64,000 nt of DNA. Source: Sphingomonas sp. Leaf34 (GTDB taxonomy: Bacteria > Pseudomonadota > Alphaproteobacteria > Sphingomonadales > Sphingomonadaceae). The position numbers and the translations under genes were made by a program. Shown here piece after piece: positions 61,423 through 64,000 of this stretch. Within the stretch, counting starts at the first letter, position 1, and each line of letters starts with the position of its first letter. The notes beneath the pieces are model-generated. The model worked only from the letters and a program-made list of their open reading frames with translations. It was not told the origin of the DNA and did not search any database. Where the stretch lies: positions 248,001 through 312,000 of the forward strand of contig NZ_LMLC01000001.1 in assembly GCF_001421805.1 (NCBI RefSeq), read 5' to 3'.

Positions 61423-62277
61423 ATGCTGGTTTTTCCGATGCGCTCGCCCTCCATTGCCGAAGGGATGATGCCGCCATCATGCTCGGTCGAGGGCGCGCTG
61501 CGGTCGCGGATCGACGCACTCGCCAATCCGCAGCCGCGGCCTGCCGGCCCGGTCGACGTGTCGCGCCTGCCCGGAACCGCACGGATCCTGCTGATCCCCG
61601 AACAGACGCGCGTATCCGCCACCATCCGCAATCGGCGCTATGACCGGCTGCCCGATGTCGCGATCGTCGGTCCGTCCAGCCGCCCGGTCGCGTTGAAGAT
61701 CGATGGTCCCGCGCCGATCGAAATTCCGCTGAGCCCGCTGGACTGGTCGCGCCTCACCGGGACCATCGCGGCGACGACAGCCGATCGCATCATCAGAGCG
61801 CGCGATCTCGGCATATCGTGCCTCGACGGACTGGTCGACGCAGCCCCGACCGATATCGCGCTGGCGGCGGTCGCGCGGCTCGCCGAGACGATCGTCGCGC
61901 GCGACATCGCATCGGCCGATGGCGGCAACTGGCCGCTGATTTTACCGTTAATGCGGTTGATCGACGACGGTGTCGTCTACGATGCGGCAACCGCGGCCCA
62001 GCAACTCGCGACGTCGCCGCACAACCTACGCCGCATCGCGTTGCGCTGGTTCGGCTTCCCACCGAAGACGCTGCTCATGCGCCGTCGTTTCATCGCGGCG
62101 CTCGAGCGGTTCCAGGAAACGCACTTGGACTTCGCCTCGGTGGCGGCGTTCGGCTATTTCGACGCGTCGCACTTCCTGCGCGATGCCAATCGATTTCTTG
62201 GCACCACCCCGCGCCGCTATCTTCGTCGCATCGATAGCTCGGCTGATGGCCAGCCCGCGCCCCCGGCCGCGCGTTAA
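61423..62277 (+). CDS. AraC family transcriptional regulator
   Basis: 284 residues. The C-terminal AraC-type DNA-binding domain (about 185-270) has two helix-turn-helices: YDAATAAQQLATSPHNLRRIALRWFG and the signature ETHLDFASVAAFGYFDASHFLRDANRFLGTTPRRYLRR. The N-terminal 180 residues contain no recognised sensor domain. The start (ATG 61423) has only weak ribosome-site support. No obvious target gene is adjacent. The 194-bp gap upstream holds a 10-bp palindrome AACAATTGTT (61298-61307). Confidence 0.85.
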   Translation: MLVFPMRSPSIAEGMMPPSCSVEGALRSRIDALANPQPRPAGPVDVSRLPGTARILLIPEQTRVSATIRNRRYDRLPDVAIVGPSSRPVALKIDGPAPIEIPLSPLDWSRLTGTIAATTADRIIRARDLGISCLDGLVDAAPTDIALAAVARLAETIVARDIASADGGNWPLILPLMRLIDDGVVYDAATAAQQLATSPHNLRRIALRWFGFPPKTLLMRRRFIAALERFQETHLDFASVAAFGYFDASHFLRDANRFLGTTPRRYLRRIDSSADGQPAPPAAR

Positions 62278-62340
62278 CCACGCCGGGTAACTGCGCCTAA
62301 ACTGATCTACATCGATCTCCAGACGGTGCTGGAGACGAAC

Positions 62341-62616
62341 ATGACGGACGATCATACCGAGACGCCGACGACCGCGGACGCCTGGCGCGACCGCGTCGCC
62401 TATCACCGTGATCGCGCGCTTCAGGAGAAACACCTCGCCGAGCGGTCGAAAACGGCGCGTGGCCGGACTGCGCACCTGTTGCTCAGCGATCGCCATGCCC
62501 AGCTCATGACCTCGGCCGAGCAGGTCGTCGGCATGGCCGATCCCGAAATGCCGCAAAGCTCGTCGCTGCGCATGACCGGATGGCTCATCCGGCAAAGCTA
62601 TGGCGACCAGCCGTGA
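62341..62616 (+). CDS. Small unknown cytoplasmic protein
   Basis: 91 residues with GGAG seven bases before the ATG. Strongly charged and helical (AWRDRVAYHRDRALQEKHLAERS; LLLSDRHAQLMTSAEQ), with no signal peptide or domain I recognise. The compact length, ribosome site and position between other genes support that it is real. Confidence 0.6.
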   Translation: MTDDHTETPTTADAWRDRVAYHRDRALQEKHLAERSKTARGRTAHLLLSDRHAQLMTSAEQVVGMADPEMPQSSSLRMTGWLIRQSYGDQP

Positions 62617-62631
62617 GACGGCGGCCCGACC

Positions 62632-62901
62632 TCAGTCCGCCAAGACGTCGGCGTCGACCTTACCCAGATTGATTCCGTCGTACAGCGCCAGCAACGCGGT
62701 CACTTCCTCGACCACGGTCTCCTGCTCGGCGCGCCACCGTGCGGTCGCATCGTGCCGCGGCGTACCGCCCTGCCCGTCGTGCAGCGTGAAGCCCTGATCG
62801 ATCAACCATATCGCATCTAGCGCGCGCGCGCGCTGGCGCCGCAGGTGATAGACCCATTGCTCGATGATTCCCGATGGAACCAGCCTGTCCAGATCGCCCA
62901 T
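62632..62901 (-). CDS. Small unknown protein, minus strand
   Basis: 89 residues from the ATG at 62901. Helical and charged, with a Trp-rich stretch (IEQWVYHLRRQRARALDAIWLIDQG) and an acidic C-terminus (VTALLALYDGINLGKVDADVLAD). Amino-acid composition is protein-like and no longer frame overlaps it on the other strand. I recognise no family, and there is no known operon partner. Confidence 0.5.
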   Translation of the reverse strand: MGDLDRLVPSGIIEQWVYHLRRQRARALDAIWLIDQGFTLHDGQGGTPRHDATARWRAEQETVVEEVTALLALYDGINLGKVDADVLAD

Positions 62902-63014
62902 GCAGCATCCGGTACGGCAAGCGCCGCGGCAATGCCAGAGTCCGGTCGCGCAAATGCTGAAACATCCGCGCGACGCTTTGCGCCTGCGCGCGCACGGCGC
63001 TAGAGCGCGCGGCG

Positions 63015-63695
63015 ATGACCGATCCTTCCATTATCCGCCGCCTCTATGGGCGCCGCCAGGGCCACAAGCTCCGGCTTGGCCAAGCCGCCCTTGTCGAGGA
63101 AACGCTCGCCGACCTGTCGGTGCCCGAAGAGGGTGCGATCACCGCCGCGATGCTGTTCGGCCAAGACCGTCCGCTGCATGTCGAGATCGGCTTCGGTGCG
63201 GGCGAGCATCTCGCGGGTCAGGCCGCGGCGAATCCCGAGATCGGGTTCATCGGCTGCGAACCGTTCCTCAATGGCGTCGTCGGCGCGCTCGCGCATATCC
63301 GCGATGGCGCATTGACCAATGTGCGGTTGCACATGGGCGATGCGCTCGAGGTCATCGAGCGGCTGCCCGATGCGAGCCTCGACCGGCTGTACCTGCTGCA
63401 TCCCGATCCGTGGCGCAAGGCACGCCATGCCAAGCGGCGCATGGTCAACCATGGGCCGCTCGACACGATCGCGGCCAAGCTGAAACCCGGCGCGGAGTTC
63501 CGGCTCGGCACCGACGACCCGACCTATTGCCGCTGGTCGATGATGATCATGAATGCGCGTCGCGATTTCGTCTGGCAGGCGGAAACGCCGCATGATTTCC
63601 TCACGCGCCCCGCCGACTGGCCCGAAACGCGGTACGAGCGGAAAGCGCGGCGGCAGGGGCATGAGGTCTGGTATTTCAGGTATGTCCGCGTCTGA
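63015..63695 (+). CDS. trmB: tRNA (guanine46-N7)-methyltransferase
   Basis: 226 residues. SAM-binding loop VEIGFGAGEHLAG (motif I, about 56-68), GCEPFLNGV, LHPDPWRKARHAKRRM, the conserved DPWPK-type catalytic segment of TrmB, and FRLGTDDPTY near the C-terminus, where the final WYFRYVRV ends the fold. It methylates G46 in the tRNA variable loop. The gene is monocistronic as far as visible. Confidence 0.95.
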   Translation: MTDPSIIRRLYGRRQGHKLRLGQAALVEETLADLSVPEEGAITAAMLFGQDRPLHVEIGFGAGEHLAGQAAANPEIGFIGCEPFLNGVVGALAHIRDGALTNVRLHMGDALEVIERLPDASLDRLYLLHPDPWRKARHAKRRMVNHGPLDTIAAKLKPGAEFRLGTDDPTYCRWSMMIMNARRDFVWQAETPHDFLTRPADWPETRYERKARRQGHEVWYFRYVRV

Positions 63696-63829
63696 CCGCG
63701 ATCGAGCACGCGCGAGCATCTGAAGCGGCGGACGTCATCGACGGTGTCGGCGATTGTCCGGCGCAAGGCTTCTCGCCTACAAGGGCGGTAACGAGGCGCG
63801 TCGGCTCGCGGTGCGCCCAGGGAGAGATC

Positions 63830-64000
63830 ATGCCGCGCCAGCTCGAACGATTCCCGAACCTTGTCACGATGTTCTTCGCGCGCGCCGCGGAGAAGGGCGC
63901 CGCGCCGTTCCTGTGGACCAAGACGAGCGGGGCTTGGGTCGCCACCAGCTGGGCCGATGCCGCGCGCCAAGTCGCAAGCCTTGCCACCGCACTTACCGCG
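63830..64000 (+). CDS. Acyl-CoA synthetase, N-terminal part (runs off the right edge)
   Basis: First 57 codons. ATG 63830 has GGAGAG three bases upstream of its final pair. The sequence MPRQLERFPNLVTMFFARAAEKGAAPFLWTK followed by TSWADAARQVASLATAL resembles the opening of long-chain fatty acid-CoA ligases (AMP-binding family). The catalytic AMP motifs are beyond the window, so the substrate is not determined. Confidence 0.6.
   Translation, partial: MPRQLERFPNLVTMFFARAAEKGAAPFLWTKTSGAWVATSWADAARQVASLATALTA

Overview
The window is high-GC, gene-dense alphaproteobacterial chromosome, most likely from Sphingomonas or a close relative (Sphingomonadaceae). The evidence is a full-length CtrA cell-cycle regulator, two TonB-dependent receptors (one with its own FecI/FecR pair), a PqqD/HprK-related/nucleotidyltransferase cassette of the kind found in sphingomonads, many head-to-tail gene overlaps (ATGA, TGATG, GTGA), and dispersed GC-rich palindromic repeats between genes. 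I see no tRNA, rRNA, CRISPR array, phage or insertion sequence. The assignment comes from gene content only.

Layout. 0-3.3 kb: start of a TonB receptor, a FadR-type regulator, a secreted GH30-like glycosidase (a small carbohydrate locus) and an HNH protein. 3.3-9.9 kb: MFS transporter, metallophosphoesterase, ArsB-type transporter, WrbA, and a pirin facing a LysR regulator. 10-20.4 kb: ctrA, a phospholipase D-type enzyme, DNA polymerase IV, a membrane protein fused to a SET domain, a translationally coupled sensor kinase and receiver-GGDEF-EAL protein, a ROK sugar kinase and a Dps-type ferritin. 20.5-24.9 kb: glmU-glmS (UDP-GlcNAc synthesis) facing gph and a VanZ-like gene. 24.9-27.4 kb: a compact four-gene cassette on the minus strand (Tat-signal protein, PqqD-like protein, HprK-related kinase, nucleotidyltransferase). 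27.5-35 kb: a complete phosphate regulon, phoR-pstS-pstC-pstA-pstB-phoU-phoB, with a Pho box before pstS. 35-42.4 kb: a secreted Ala/Pro-rich protein, a short-chain dehydrogenase, PilZ protein, phasin, a GT-C glycosyltransferase, and a divergent nucleotide-sugar epimerase and UDP-glucose dehydrogenase pair (surface polysaccharide precursors). 42.5-49.9 kb: a TetR regulator with three matching operators and a tripartite RND efflux operon that has a long leader. 50-57.9 kb: an autotransporter, a DUF697-like protein and a FecI/FecR/TonB-receptor surface-signalling set. 58-64 kb: a GIY-YIG-like protein, a MASE1 kinase with a FixJ-type regulator, an AraC regulator, two small proteins, trmB and the start of an acyl-CoA synthetase.

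The most interesting parts are the Tat/PqqD/HprK-like/nucleotidyltransferase cassette, which looks like peptide-tailoring machinery without a classical RiPP cyclase; the membrane-anchored SET-domain protein; the efflux operon leader, which carries three operators, a six-codon leader ORF and a hairpin; and paired palindromic repeats placed inside two transport operons. Functions are inferred from sequence motifs only; no database search was run.
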